A stretch of 64,000 nt of DNA, from assembly GCA_963693315.1 (NCBI GenBank), contig OY856187.1, forward strand, positions 74,655,394 through 74,719,393, written 5' to 3'. Every line of letters begins with the position of its first letter. Within the stretch, counting starts at the first letter, position 1. Positions 1 through 13,626 of the stretch are shown here, one piece after another. The notes under the pieces are model-generated. The model did not search any database, had not been told where the DNA came from, and saw nothing but the letters and a program-made list of their open reading frames with translations. The DNA comes from Diogma glabrata (taxonomy: Eukaryota; Arthropoda; Insecta; Diptera; Cylindrotomidae). Both the position numbers and the translations under genes were made by a program.

Positions 1-25
1 AAATTTTTTATTTTCATATATATCT

Positions 26-164
<139 letters not shown>

Positions 165-168
165 CTAG

Positions 169-829
169 ATAAACGAACTTTTTGAAAAGAAAAGCCATAC
201 GGCACAACAAGTCTATAAAATTATTGAAGACAAAATGCCTGAAAAATCTTGGGAACAAATTAAAATAAAGTATGAATCTCTGCGGCGAGGGTTCACAATG
301 GAGAAGGATCTCAAAAAGAAAAGCGGGGCTGCATGAGGCATATATAGAAAAGCTTACGACACGGAGATGATAACATTATGGAGTTCCCGTCCTAAATTTT
401 TGGCTCCTCAGTCATATGGGGTGGATACCGATAGTTTGCCAAAAGAAGAACTTGAATGCGAAAATAGTTTAAGTCCTAGTGAAAACTCAATAGAACTTGA
501 ACCATCAGCAGGATGTAGTAGTGCATCATTAAGTAAGTTTAAAAAATAAATTTTCATTTAATTTATGTTTGTTTATGATTTTTGTTTATTTAGCTAAAAT
601 TCGAAAAACAAAAACAGGAAGAACACCTTATGCATCTGTGGCCCAAAATATGGAGAGCAGAATGCAAAAGTGGTGGGATGATCAAAGGAAAAGAGATGAT
701 GAAATATTCGACAAATATAAAACATTGCAGCTGGAAATGGAAGAACGAGCGGACCAACGGCTGAATAATTTTCTCAATGAAATAAAGGAATTATCTCTTA
801 GAACAACTAGAGATGAAAAAAACACATAG
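169..829 (+). pseudogene. PIF/Harbinger SANT/Myb-like DNA-binding protein, broken
   Basis: Two exons of the accessory protein that PIF/Harbinger transposons encode beside the transposase; in studied members it binds DNA and helps nuclear import of the transposase. Exon 1 (169-532) opens with a trihelix/SANT-like stretch containing HTAQQVYKIIEDKMPEKSW and IKIKYESLRR, then reaches an in-frame TGA at 334-336 (one change from CGA) and continues in the same frame through an acidic, Ser-rich linker. The intron is 533-593 (gtaagt...tttag, 61 bp, phase 1). Exon 2 (594-829) encodes a basic and acidic coiled-coil-like tail rich in Glu, Arg and Lys that ends at 827-829. The start codon is missing: a TAG at 166-168 and then the (AT)n array precede the frame. 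The gene is convergent with the transposase at 925-2365. I am sure of the splice structure and the nonsense codon; the family assignment is inference from motif plus neighbour. Confidence 0.72.
533..593 (+). other. Spliceosomal intron in the SANT/Myb-like gene
   Basis: Donor gtaagt at 533 and a pyrimidine-rich acceptor ending tttag at 593. Removing 61 bp joins frame 1 to frame 2 in phase 1 and gives a continuous protein, which supports the call. Confidence 0.75.
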
Positions 830-1567
830 AAAGTATATGTAGAGGAATTTTTATTAATATAAATAATTATATATAATAAACAAGAATTTAAAATTAGGTT
901 ATATGACTTTTCTTGTATATTGTCTTATTTTCTATTGATGTTAATTTGTTTCCTTGGCGGAAATTTTCTTGTTACTTCTTTCAAAATGTTTCTTATGTGA
1001 TCTCCTTCAGATTTCAAATTATATGGGTTTTTTATATATATCGAATTTAGCTCTGGTTGTTGAGGATCAATCCTTTCTAATTCATTAACATCTGGGGATG
1101 GAATTTTTTTCACTTCCATAATGTTATGTAACATTGCACATACTGTTATAAGCTGAAACCAGAATTTTATTTACATAAGTAATTATAAAATTTAAAATGC
1201 ATTTATATATTTACTTTTTAATTTGCCAATGGCTTGTTCTATGACAATTCTTGCCGAGTTCAAATATGCATTCGATGCATCCGATTCTTCATCGGATGTG
1301 ATTTTGCCTAAAAACCCCTTAATTAAACAAGGAAGAAGAGGATATGCAGGATCGCCAATCAAAAAATAATCAATTTTTTGATTGTTTATAAGTCTTGGAT
1401 TCTGTAAAAACGAAGGAATATTTAACTCTGATTTCTGAATATATTTAATTTCTGATTTAATTTTTACACTTGGCAATATCTCAGTTATTTTTTGATATAA
1501 ACCTGAGTTCTTAAATACATAAGCATCATGAGATGCTCCTGGATATTGATAGCTTATGCTTCTTAAA

Positions 1568-1630
1568 CTAAATAATATATTTTTGTTTTTATATTCTTTT
1601 AAATGTGTGAATAAATATTTATATACATAC
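1568..1630 (-). other. In-frame intron of the Harbinger transposase
   Basis: Minus-strand donor gtatgt at 1630 and acceptor tttag at 1568. It is 63 bp long with no stop codon, so the frame reads through; splicing removes a Lys/Tyr-rich insertion that the family lacks between the first and second catalytic Asp. Confidence 0.7.
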
Positions 1631-1887
1631 ATATAATTTGAATCAGCCATAACTTGCACATTATAAGATGTCCAGCCTTTTCGAATCACAAAATCTCCGA
1701 AACCAGCTGTAGGAGCAATGATTGGTATATGTGTGCCATCAATTACTTCGATAATTTGGGGAATTCCTGACATTTTTTTATAAGTATTAGAAATATTGAC
1801 TGCTTCCGCATCAGTAGGCATTCTTATGTACTCATGTACATGTAACATCATTGCATTAATGAACCGGTAAACACATTTGTGAACCTG

Positions 1888-1957
1888 CTGCCTGAAATAA
1901 ATTAAACTGCTTATCCTTACAAAACATAATTTAGTAATTAGTATTGAAATAACTTAC
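1888..1957 (-). other. First intron of the Harbinger transposase
   Basis: Minus-strand donor gtaagt directly after the GGT codon at 1958, acceptor ...tttcaggcag ending at 1888. The join gives NNFG followed by QVHKCVYRF in frame, matching the helix-turn-helix region of this family. Confidence 0.65.
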
Positions 1958-2365
1958 ACCAAAATTATTGCCAACAATTCTTAATTCCGCACAAGATGCC
2001 AGTTTATATATTGCAATTCCTGATTGCTTTGCCACGCTTAATGGCTTCCGAGAAATCAACGAGGTAGATTTTGGTTGCAGCTCACTACTCACTAGATTGA
2101 AAATTTCTTGGAATGTGGTTTTATCCATACGAAAATTTTCAATCCAATCTGCATTTGAAAAATGTTGAAGGACTGTCTCATCCCACCAACTTGTGTTCCT
2201 GTATTTTATACAAACTTTAGGTTTAACTTTATTTAATAGGTCTATATGAGAAGAAGCGTAATCTTGTACAATCGAAAATCTTCTAAATTTATTTGTTTTT
2301 AAATCCAATGAAAACTTTTGATTCCTACGCCGTCTCCTATTCCTTAAAGTTTGTTGATTTAACAC

Positions 2366-3049
2366 AAATAATTTGAGGAACTAGCAGTTTGACAGATATT
2401 AAATTAAACCATAACCTAAACTAAAATGTGTTTACATCACAAAAGATGTAATTTAAACTCTACGCTGTAAACTCATATTAAATATGACAAAATGCAAATT
2501 AATATACTATCTACTAATTTGCTATGTCGCTGTAAATGCGGTATAAGTAGAAATATTTTGTTTATTATTTTGGAATCTGTGAACTGGAAATTTATACAAT
2601 CAATCGTTGAAGTTTCGAAGCTGTTGGAAAAATATTCTAGATAGGGATATTGTTACTATATTGTTTTCCTGTTGTTGTGGATCAATTAAGGTGTTGAATG
2701 CTTAATATAACCTGGTATGTTTGCTTATACTAATCAGTGAGCGAACTCAGAAGGTGATTGGGAATTGTGTTTATTGAATTGCAAGTAAGGCCAATTCGAA
2801 GGAAGGTTGGAAAAACGTAGCAATATGCAATAAAAACTTATCGATCTGTATGATATTTATTATTCTGTGTTTTGAGAAAACGAAAAAAATGTTGGTCCGA
2901 TCGATTTGGGTATCATACGAAAGGATAAGTTTTTTTTTTAAAGAGCACTAGCTTTTTAATTAATGTTCATGTCCTTTGTTTTACGACAATCTACTTAAAC
3001 TGAAAAAAATTAACGAGTTTGAAAACTTAAAAAAATTCATCAAAATTCA
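2366..3049. other. Gene-free AT-rich stretch with a dispersed repeat copy
   Basis: No coding signal seen. From about 2575 to 2935 it matches 11128-11470 in the same orientation with moderate identity, including the shared run ctgttgttgtg and ttaaggtgttgaat; this is an unnamed dispersed repeat. Terminal repeats of the Harbinger element should lie somewhere here, but I could not pair an end with the left side. Confidence 0.5.
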
Positions 3050-3512
3050 TTATACATCAGTGATGATATTTGCGAAATCAAAACTGTACTGAACTCCTCA
3101 AGTAAATAGTACTGAATTTGAAACAATTGTACTGAATTTTTTTAAACCATTTTTAAATTGTGTTCATCTAAACAAAATTCATTTTAAATTTAAAAAACTA
3201 TCACAAATGAAACAAATGATGTTTAATGATGATCACAAATGAAAAACGATAATTTTGTCACAAACTCTCATTGAAAATTTAGCTTTTAGATAAAGAAATA
3301 TCGCATTTTTGTGTTGCATCATGATGATTGTATATTTCAAACATGGTCAGCCGCATGCGTCTCTTTGAAAGAATGAGGACGGCTCTCGAAAAGAAATGAA
3401 AAAATTTAATAACATTTAAAAATTTATTAAAATTGTAATAAAATTACCAGTAATACAAATAATGTACAATATTGCTTAATACAATATGAATTAATACAAT
3501 CATATTATTTGT

Positions 3513-3681
3513 ACCTCAGAGGTAAACTGTCGTAAATGAATTTTATATATTTTTACAAACATTTCTATAAATTTGTAAATATTTTTACAAATTTTTACAA
3601 ATTTTTGCAAATTTTTTACAAATTTATACAAATTTTTGTAAAAATATATAAAATTCATTTACGACAGTTTACCTCTAAGGT
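3513..3681. mobile_element. Palindromic MITE nested in a hAT element
   Basis: The arms run inward from CCTCAGAGGTAAACTG (left) and its complement at the right end. About 47 bp per arm match with a single mismatch, and the centre is a run of Phe/Tyr-looking tttttacaaat repeats. TA dinucleotides at 3512 and 3682 flank it, consistent with a Tc1/mariner-type MITE with TA target duplication. The 68-codon frame across it is not a gene. Confidence 0.7.
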
Positions 3682-3744
3682 ACAGTTATTATATTTAGGT
3701 ATAATTTGTGCTCTTAATACAAAATATCGAAAGATGGGATAACT

Positions 3745-4060
3745 TTCGTCAATTAAAACAAAACGATCTTCCCACCAATCAGCAATTTTTTCAAAGAAAA
3801 ACACTATCCGGAATCAAAGGATGATCAATGGCTTAATGGCTGTGTGTTCTTAACTGATATAATGGAGCTTCTGCTGTTCCCAATTCCTAGCATTACAAAG
3901 AAAAGATAAAGTTGTTACTGATCTTATTCAAACGATTCTGAGTTTTATTAAAAAAATTTAGATTTTATCGCGATTTAACTACAAAAATGTTAAACCACTT
4001 CCTCGTCTGAAAAATAAACTCTCTAAAATTGATGATAAAAAACTGAGTGAATACAACAGT
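3745..4060 (+). pseudogene. hAT transposase relic (GTF2IRD2/ZBED5-like)
   Basis: Conceptual reading in shifting frames gives WLNGCVFLTDIMELL, then KDKVVTDLIQTI and a Phe/Lys-rich continuation. This resembles the family pattern W-L-x(3)-FLTDI...LQGK...V-x-DL seen in GTF2IRD2- and ZBED5-like hAT proteins. It has stop codons and frame changes and no full domain. Its position inside a hAT with its own duplication (3058-6005) suggests it is the remnant of that element's transposase. Confidence 0.5.
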
Positions 4061-5260
4061 AAAATATGAAGGGGCTGACATCTCAAATCTCTGAAATAAA
4101 AAAACTTTGGTCTGGGTTAAGAATTTTTTATAGCTTTCGGCAAAAGGCTTTTAAGAACACTTGTTTTTAGTTGTGGGCAGCGATGTATATTCAACATAAA
4201 ATTAATGTTTAATATATATCGTTTAGATGTTTATTGCAGAACTAACACGAAACACCAATACTTTGCCGGATTATAACAGATTATATATTAACATAGTGTA
4301 GTGAAAAGATGATACACTCAGCAAACTACTCAAAAACCTTTCCATTTAGCGTTCTACAATTTCAACTTTTCAAATACAAATAAGCCAACAATTTCATGTG
4401 CAATTACATTTTATGTCATACAAATAATTAATTTAATTTTTTTTTTTCAAATAAATGGTGTTCGATTGAATTGATTTCAAAAAATTATAACAATAAAAAA
4501 AATCAAAACTTCAAACTTTTTCCAAGATTCCTAAAGCTATAATAAAATCGTAAATTGCTGTTTTTTTCAAAATTCCTAAAATATTCAAGAGAATATTACA
4601 AAATAAAAAATTCAAAATTCCAAAAATATTCTAAAAATTATAACAAAATTATAAATTTAAACTTCTTTTAAAAATTCTAAAAATATTGTAATAATTATTA
4701 CAAAATCAAGGATTGAAACTTTTTTCAAAATTCTAAAAATATTGCAAAAATTAATTCAAAAACAAAGATTGAAACTTCTTTCAAAATATTGCAAAAACTA
4801 TAACATAATTAAAAATTCAAATTTTTTCCAAGATCATTCAATCAATCAAGATTAAATCTAGCAAGATGATATGTTAACTGTTGACAGATTAACTGATGTT
4901 GTTAACTGATTTAATGAAAAAACCGTTTTTTTTTCATACAAATAATTAATTTTATTTGACAAATGTTTCTAATCGAAAATGTTTCCCATTTAATGTTTTT
5001 CAAAAAAATTGGGTAAAAAAATAAATGAAAATCATTCTTCTTACACACTTGACGGTATTTTTTGACACACTTATAGTAAAATAATCAAAGTGTTCTCACA
5101 TACCACTCCCGACCATCAACATTTCTCATTATCACTTAAAATGTACGTTTTTAAGCCATAAGTGTGAATCTGTTTTTGTTTTGACACGCTTAATGATTGT
5201 TTTACACACTGCCGGTACAGTTATCAAACACATCGACCTTTTATCTCTTACAATTAAGTC
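4060..5260 (+). mobile_element. Deleted jockey-like LINE copy with minisatellite tail
   Basis: Matches the longer relic at 18590-21090 in the same orientation: 4060-4300 pairs with 18590-18860, then the copy jumps to sequence matching 20100 onward, so the reverse transcriptase core is missing. Positions 4440-4830 hold a degenerate tandem array with a unit of about 60 bp (caaaattctaaaaatattgc-type), also present at 20160-20790. The downstream shared part includes acacacttgacg and ccggtacagttatc. No coding capacity remains. Confidence 0.6.
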
Positions 5261-5880
5261 GTCCTATTTTTAGAAGCAAAGCTCATTATTAACGATGGGC
5301 TATCGATTCCTTATTTTATTTTGAATGAAAGTTCCACAGGAGAAATGGAATTATTAGAAACTCAGGCGCACATTCTTAAAATGCACCACAAATCAACACA
5401 ATCTGTAGTTTTGGAAACGACTGTCTCAATCAAAGTACCCCAATTTGAAAAAAGCTGCTTGCAGATTACTGTCCATATTCCGCACATCATATTGTTGTGA
5501 ATCACATTTCCAACAATGAAATTTATAACATCAAAGCAACGTTCACAACTTACAAATTACACCGTTCACAGCTTACAAGCGTCGTACCGCGCTAACGAAC
5601 TATGAACCCGATTTCAGATAAGTTATAAACAAACATGCCATCTACCAGTAATCAATAGCACGCCAGTGCCATGTTACAAAATTTAAACATATTTATGTAT
5701 TCATAATTAAAGTACTTATTTGCTTGAAGACGGTGAATGCAATTTGCAAGTAAATAAAAATTCCATAACAACTTTGAAATTTTATTTTTATTTTGGCTCT
5801 CGTAACGAGAATTTATTGAAATCCGGCTCCACGTGTAACTAAGTTTGGCCATCTCTGGTATACTTGTTTATATATATTTT
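5260..5880. other. Tail of the hAT element, no gene
   Basis: AT-rich sequence before the right subterminal repeats. Short open frames are present, but none shows a domain; a tttggctctcgtaacg-like stretch around 5790 may be degraded transposase 3' sequence. I see nothing else. Confidence 0.4.
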
Positions 5881-6013
5881 TAGGAACTTTAAGGACTTTA
5901 GTAAAAGCGATGTATTGTACTGAATTTGTCTAAATTGTACTAGCGTACTTTTTGAATGTCCATTGTACTGAAAAAAGTACAATTGTACTGAAAAAATCAT
6001 CCCTGTTATACAT

Positions 6014-8200
6014 CAAGAAGTGCCCAATCGTATGCCCCGAAGCTTCAAGTTAGTTTTGATAATTTGTTGACCCATTAAACGAGGTGCTATAAGCAATATA
6101 TAACAGAGAGATAAATTAGGTAATATGTTTCGAGTTATACATAATTTGGTATTTTATTTTCAGTTTCGAAGTTTTTGACATATCACCATCGAAAACAGTA
6201 AATAATGCGTGTAACTGAAAAAAGGATAAACTTTTCAAAGAACCTTCAACGAGCGAGTTATAGATCGGCCAACTTTTTATTTCAAATGACGCCCTTATTC
6301 TGACTGTAGAAGACTTAGACTGCAGAAAACAAATAGCTTTCAGGTTTGAGCTTGAGTACCATTAAAAGTGATTGGAGGGAAATTACATAGTTTTTTTCAG
6401 AACCAATTGGTTACTTATAAACAAATAAATAAATAAATGATTTCGTTATGATTTCGACTGATAAGTTCAAGTCTAAAAACTTTCTTTTACAAAGAAGTTT
6501 ATAAAAATTATATTCCTTTGGACTGTGAAAAATTTTTGTACAACGTTTATCAAACTATATCCTATAACAAAAATCCAGGAAAAACGTAAAAACTTTAAGA
6601 AAATTGAAAATTCAAATGCTTAAAGTGGATTTTGTAATATAAAACAGAGAAAAAATGAAAGATAACTAATTAAAAAAAACATAATAAAACAAACTTTCAG
6701 TCAGAAACTCAGAATAATTTTAATAAGTGAATGAACAAGATTTTTTTATATTCCAGATGAAGAACTACTGAGTTCTAAACAGATATAAGCCGATTCTGGA
6801 TATTCTTTTTATAATTTTTTCTATTTATGAAATTAAATAAAAGTTTACTGGCTCACAAAAATTCAACATAATCAACTTGAACATCGTTTGCATAATAATA
6901 TTCATTTATGGAGTAACATCTTATGACTCATAATAATTTTCAATCAAAAACAAATGTTATTACTGCAATTTAATTTCCTTAATATGCAGTCTCTACTGAC
7001 ATTTCTTCATTCCAATCATTATTTTTACTTTAGGTCTTACTTAATTCGAGTGTTCGTTCATACAAATATAAGAACCAAATTATAGCTTAAACTTTTTTTT
7101 GCATATAACGAAAAATATAAATACTAATTCGTTTCAAGTCAAATCTCTAGACAGTTTTATATTATTATAATTTCATAACACTTACAACAAAGCTCTTACT
7201 TGTTTATTATTCAATCTTAAACCAAAAACGAATGAAAAAATATACATATTCAGGCAAGTCTTATTACTACTCCAACTTCTTATTCGTATTTTATATCCAT
7301 TTTCATATTGTTATCGTGGAAATATATACTTTTTTGTTCTTATTGTTAGTTTCCCATTTTCATTTTGCTTTTGTTTTATTTATGAGAATTTTCATGAATA
7401 AATAAAGAGTTGAAATTCGTGTTTTATTCCGTTTTGTTGAAAAGGAAAATACATTGTTGATATGCGGCTTTTGTCAAATATTTGTGATGGCTAACTTTTT
7501 TATAATAAAATAATAAATTTGTTTTAATTAAAGTTCTAGGAAATTTGAATGAAATTTTTTTTAATTTACTTTAATGTAACATTGTGAGAATGTTATCAAA
7601 AAGTGTGCTGCAATTTTGGCACCTCCTCGTAGTTAAATGGCTAAAATATTTTCAACATATTAGAGTTTTAGTGGTTATTAAAATAAGCAAAGTGTATGAT
7701 AGTATTAGAACTCATTAAATTTATAATAAAAATACATTTGATATTAGAAAATAAAAACTAAGAATAATGAAAACATTTTTTATTTTTATGGTCCTTGGAG
7801 CCGGATTGTCATGAAAATTAATCATAAATCTGGTTTTCAACCTTCAAACTGTGTACTGTGACCGATATTATTAAATAATCAAATATAAGGAATTTTGTGG
7901 TGAATATAAAATTCTCTGTTTTGATTGATTAATCACGTTAAATTTCACAGTCTACAGTTCGCTTGTTAAAATTCAGTTTATTCAACTAATTTCATAAATA
8001 AATATATGTACATAAAATTTAAGACGAATATAATGGGAACATTTGGCTTCGTATTCATTGGAATTTTTTAATGTATTGACCATTATGTAAATTCTCCATT
8101 AGTCTTTTTTTCTCGTCGTTTTTATTTTGTGAAATAGAAGATATGAAAATCATATAAGTGCGAAAGGAAAAAAGATGAAGACTTTTTATTATTCCATGTC
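6014..8200. other. Gene-free AT-rich stretch
   Basis: No open frame above background, no RNA gene, and no bounded repeat that I can define. Around 8000-8050 a short segment resembles 10150-10190 (ataaaatttaaga...tataatg), so part of this is old repeat. Confidence 0.5.
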
Positions 8201-8204
8201 TTTT

Positions 8205-9588
<1,384 letters not shown>

Positions 9589-9589
9589 T

Positions 9590-11127
9590 ACTTTCCATGA
9601 CTTTTTTTTTTTTTAAAGTAATATACTATAAAAAAGTGTTCTACTATAAAAAAAAAAGTCTATAGCGCAAGACTTTTTTATGGAAAAAGACGACTTTTGC
9701 ACTGAAAAAATATAATTAAAATTATCTAGCAGTCTATGTTGGATACGACATTGTCAAAAATATATAATAAAATTACATGTTTATTAAAAATAATGTTGAA
9801 ATGTCACAATTCCAATCCTATGAAATATTTTTTCCATGAAAAATTGTGATATTCGTCTTACTCTCTCTTTAGAAAATTAATCATGGTTTCCCGTTCTATT
9901 TTGGCTAGAAAAAAAGATAAAAAAGACTAATGGAGAGTCAGCTTTACCTGTGTTTTAATTTAATTTCAATTCTAGTGTATGACAGTCAGATGACAGTCAT
10001 ATTATTTTTAAATCGTGGTAAAAAGGCTATTTCTTAGAGCGGAGATACATTTTTATTAAAATATTACCTATGGCATAAATATATTTAGGAAACCCGAGTT
10101 ACAAACCATAAGCCTAGATTGGATAAAAATAAATATTCGACACGGAACTGGGATATGTATATAAAATTTAAGAAAATATAATGCGACTATTTGGAATACG
10201 ACGACAATGCAAAGTTTTAGTGGATTTACCATTACTTGGTGCTTTTAGAATAGAAATTTGTTTTTATCCAATTTCAATTCTAGTGTGTATTTTATAACGA
10301 AGCCTATTGGTGAGGAAAAGCGTGTTTTTCCCTTTATAACGATTATCTCGTAAACCACAAATCTTATGGCCTAAAATTTGAGATGCATGTAAAACTTTCC
10401 TATACACACAAGATGGAGGGTTCTAAAATATATATAGTTGTTTTCATTTATTTTACTGGTCGACGATGTGAGGCCCTTGAGAAAATACACTTTTTTATCG
10501 TGTCAAGTAGGGTATCTTATGAAAGGGTTCTAATTCAGAATTCTTTAAAAATGGGTTGGAATTTTAAACTTCACCGGTTTTTGTATAATTTTAAATAATG
10601 ATCTTTGCTATATGTATTGTTTCCTCTCGCTTTGCTCCGACCAAAATTAATCGAAAATCGAAATGTTTACAAAACAAAATTGAACTCAACCTCAATTTCC
10701 CCAATATAATATTTCAACACTAAAACCAACATCACATTGTTTCCAAGAGAAGCGTCAAAACATAAAGTAAAATATAATGACGTAGGCAATATAGAATTTT
10801 TAGAGTTTTCTTCGCATAGAAATTATGGATTTACCTAGAATATTTAAAAACTAAGCAGAATTATATTTAAAGAATTCGTTTTGCGAAATGAGAATTAGTT
10901 TTAAAATAGACTGCGATAATATAAAGTTATAATTTAAATTAGACTGTGATAGTTTTAACAGTTTAAGTGGAATGCAATACTGTTAAATAAAATTAATTGT
11001 AAACAAAACGCCATATCGAAAACAAAACACCGTGTAAATAGAAGAAGTTATTTTTTTATTGTGAATAAAGTTTTAACTGTTATTTTAACGTAACATTTTT
11101 ATATTTTAACTGTTTAGACGCTAAGGA
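9590..11127. other. Gene-free AT-rich stretch
   Basis: No recognisable gene. Around 10480-10530 there is a degenerate member of the gtcaag-ggtatc-tatgaaag repeat that is clearer at 14340-14790. The 71-codon frame at 10383-10598 shows no domain and I do not call it. Confidence 0.45.
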
Positions 11128-11470
11128 CTGGAAATGTCTACAATCAACCATTGGCATTTTTAAAGTAGTTGAATATTCTTGTTAGAGAATATTGTTTGCA
11201 GAATTGTTTTCCTGTTGTTGTGCAACAATTAAGGTGTTGAATACTTAATAAAACCTAGATGGTTTTTTGCTTACTAATTAGTGATTGAACCCAGAACGTT
11301 GTTTTGGGCATTACGTTTATTGAATTGAGAGTAAGGTCAATTTGAAATAAGGTAGCAAAATAATATTTATTAAGAGGGTTTAAAGTGGGATAAAGAGATT
11401 AAATTATAATTTTAAACTCGGTCATGTGGGGGTGTCATGTGAATGAGCACTCGATTTTTTTCGATTGCAA
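11128..11470 (+). repeat. Dispersed repeat, second copy
   Basis: Matches 2575-2935 in the same orientation, with shared blocks such as ttttcctgttgttgtg and caattaaggtgttgaat and a common end near a tatcatacgaaagg-like segment. The family is unknown; no terminal repeats or target duplication were found. Confidence 0.55.
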
Positions 11471-11999
11471 GATTGCGTTTTTTTTAGAATTTAATTTTTT
11501 AACACATAATTTTTAATGCGCCCCTTCTCCCTACGTTTCGACGTTGATTAACAAAAAATTTTAAAAAATTCACACAGATAGGAAGTTTGATAAATTTTTA
11601 ACGAAAATTATAAAAAAAAGGCAGTGTTAAGGACTGCCGACAGAAGTGAAAACTTAAATCTGTGAATTAGCTGTGTTTTTTTGTATCTTCCAATTATTGT
11701 AGCATTGCAAATTAAAATTTCAGAATTTTTAAATAAAAATCGTTAAAATTATTCTGGGTTTCACATCTATCAGCATTCCAAGCAACTGTTATATAAATTT
11801 TTATATTTAAAATGATCAAAACATATCATATAAAAAATTTGCGTCTATCAACACCTTAGAAAGCATGTTGTTGTGCGACCTTGTTCTTAAAAGGTTTTTA
11901 TGTGTTGTTGTGACACACCTTGTAATTTCTACATCCAAACACATTTTATTTAAAACAGCGTGACATCAAGGAATATTCTATAACTTAGAGTAAGGGATG

Positions 12000-12160
12000 G
12001 TATCGTTGATTGAAAATACTTTATCCGCCAGCATCCCTAAGATATCACTTTGGCTAATGAGATAGCACTGCTATTATCAGTGGTATACGATATCTCAAGA
12101 TAACTCATCTGCTAATGGCAGGGACTAAAGTACGCGTGGTTGTTACACCCAGAGCAACAA
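12000..12160 (+). repeat. Three-copy dispersed repeat, copy 1
   Basis: Shares the order ctaagatatcactttggct, tattatcagtggtatacgat, gggactaaagtacgcg and gttgttacaccc with copies at 16880-17040 and 32655-32815. The family is not recognised; the unit is about 160 bp and contains short GATATC-centred palindromes. Confidence 0.6.
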
Positions 12161-12416
12161 TTTTATTGATGTACTTATGCATAAAGGACAAACAGACATA
12201 CTTTCAATTTCATTTATATTCAATATTTATTTAGCATGATGACTCGAATACAAATTCCAAAAGACAGTAGCAATATAACTTCAAAAAACTGCATAATAGA
12301 TCAATTTTTTAAAATTCGTTAAAAGAAATTTTTATTATTTATATGAATTTGTGAATAAAAACAAATAATTTTAATGGTATTTAATAGAAATTAAATAAAA
12401 ACAATAAAAACGTGTA

Positions 12417-12470
12417 CCACACCGGGAATTGAACTCACAACCTATAGAACCTCAGTCGACGGCTATATTC
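12417..12470 (-). repeat. tRNA-like B-box fragment (possible SINE relic)
   Basis: On the minus strand GTTGTGAGTTCAATTCCCGG resembles the tRNA T-arm (B box GGTTCRANTCC). The flanking arm does not pair well, so it is not a functional tRNA; it may be part of a tRNA-derived SINE. Confidence 0.28.
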
Positions 12471-13626
12471 TCATCGCAATTTGTAGCGATAAGAAATGAT
12501 AGATGTATTTCTTATTTAAAAATATTTTGTTCTCTTAAAAATTCGTTCGTGAATATATAAATTTTGCTTCATACAAAATTGCATAACGCGGCTAAAGAAG
12601 TTTTCACTTTAAAAACTCAAGTAATTATATTTTTGTGTTTTTAATGGAAGGGACAGAAAAAAGGCTGCAAAAAGTCTTTTTGAGGCCACATAATTTGAAA
12701 AGCATCGCAATTTTTTCGGCTCTCAGTTTTTGAATTATTGTAAATTATTGAACTTATTATTTGTATTGATAATGTTTTTTTTCAAATTTATTTCATTTTT
12801 AGGGTCCCGTACTATGCAAAAGTAAAAACGGTAATCTATTGGTGTGTCTTCGGTGTCCGTTCGAATTTCTACATAATCGAATTTATCACAAACTATAAGT
12901 GCTATCAACTTCAAATTTTCTACAGTTATAAAATGTATTTGTCCACGTTTACTAAAAAATTTCAGATATTTGTTTTTATCTGTATTTTATAGACAATAAG
13001 ATAAGGAGATAGATAAGGAGATAGTAAAATAAAAGTTTTTTTAAGGAATTGAGTTTGATTTAGAAAAATCGAAAAATATTGAAATATTTGAAGAAAAAAA
13101 CAGTTCAATAAATTATCGACTGCTTAGTTTTTGAGTTATTACCAAAAACGTTAGTTGGCTTTCCTGTGGGTCCTCCTTAACTTCGAACATTACATAAGAA
13201 AAAATTGAAAAAATTTACGATTATAGAAAATGTTGTAAAGATTAAACACAAACTATAGTGGTCGGAGCATCTTTTAAAACGTTGTTTGAAAGTGGTTGTG
13301 AAGAGATACTACGTCTACTCACTAACCTATCCAAATTAAAACCTATTGAAATAAGTTATAAAGGAATTCCCATGACGTAATTTCTTTTTATCAAAACAAA
13401 ACAATAATAATTAAGTAAACAATATTTCATATGTTTACAATTATAAGTAAGCGAAGTTTTATGAATCTTATGAACTATATATTATTCAAAGTGTGTCATC
13501 ACATATTATGTTTCAAAACATTGGAATAAATTTTAAATAATTTTAAATAAAAAAAGAAGGTAAATAATTATGATGATTCGCATTTTAGTACGGGGAAAAT
13601 ATTAAGTAATTAAACTGAAATATATT

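Larger units (their letters stand above)
925..2365 (-). pseudogene. PIF/Harbinger DDE transposase (DDE_Tnp_4 type), probably defective
   Basis: Cut-and-paste transposase read on the minus strand in pieces: exon 1 2365-1958, exon 2 1887-1631, exon 3 1567 to about 1200, exon 4 1152-925. The helix-turn-helix region ends exon 1 and continues as VHKCVYRF in exon 2. The three catalytic residues are visible in family context: D in EVIDGTHIPI, D in LIGDPAYPLLP, E in ARIVIEQAIGKLK. The 63-bp intron 1568-1630 (gtatgt...tttag) stays open if unspliced, but removal gives the standard join NYILRSISYQYPGASHD. The C-terminal ACAMLHNI-like motif is in exon 4. Between GKLKS and that motif roughly 25 expected residues are absent and no donor in the right phase is visible, so an internal deletion is likely. 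Start chosen at the only upstream Met in frame. It is convergent with the SANT/Myb-like gene, as in autonomous Harbingers. Confidence 0.82.
3058..6005. mobile_element. hAT-type transposon with 8-bp target duplication
   Basis: Ends read CAGTGATGAT on the left and ATCATCCCTG on the right, so nine of ten terminal bases are inverted repeats. The flanks 3050-3057 and 6006-6013 are both TTATACAT, a perfect 8-bp duplication, the hallmark of hAT insertion. GTACTGAA motifs recur just inside both ends (about 3089, 3110, 3129 on the left; 5917, 5968, 5988 on the right), like transposase-binding subterminal repeats. Inside are a palindromic MITE (3511-3683), a hAT transposase relic (3745-4060), a deleted LINE (about 4060-5260) and AT-rich tail sequence. 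It is not autonomous now. Confidence 0.82.

Noticed and set aside
12417..12470. Functional tRNA gene on the minus strand
   Set aside because: The B-box word is present but the T-stem does not pair and no anticodon arm is found.
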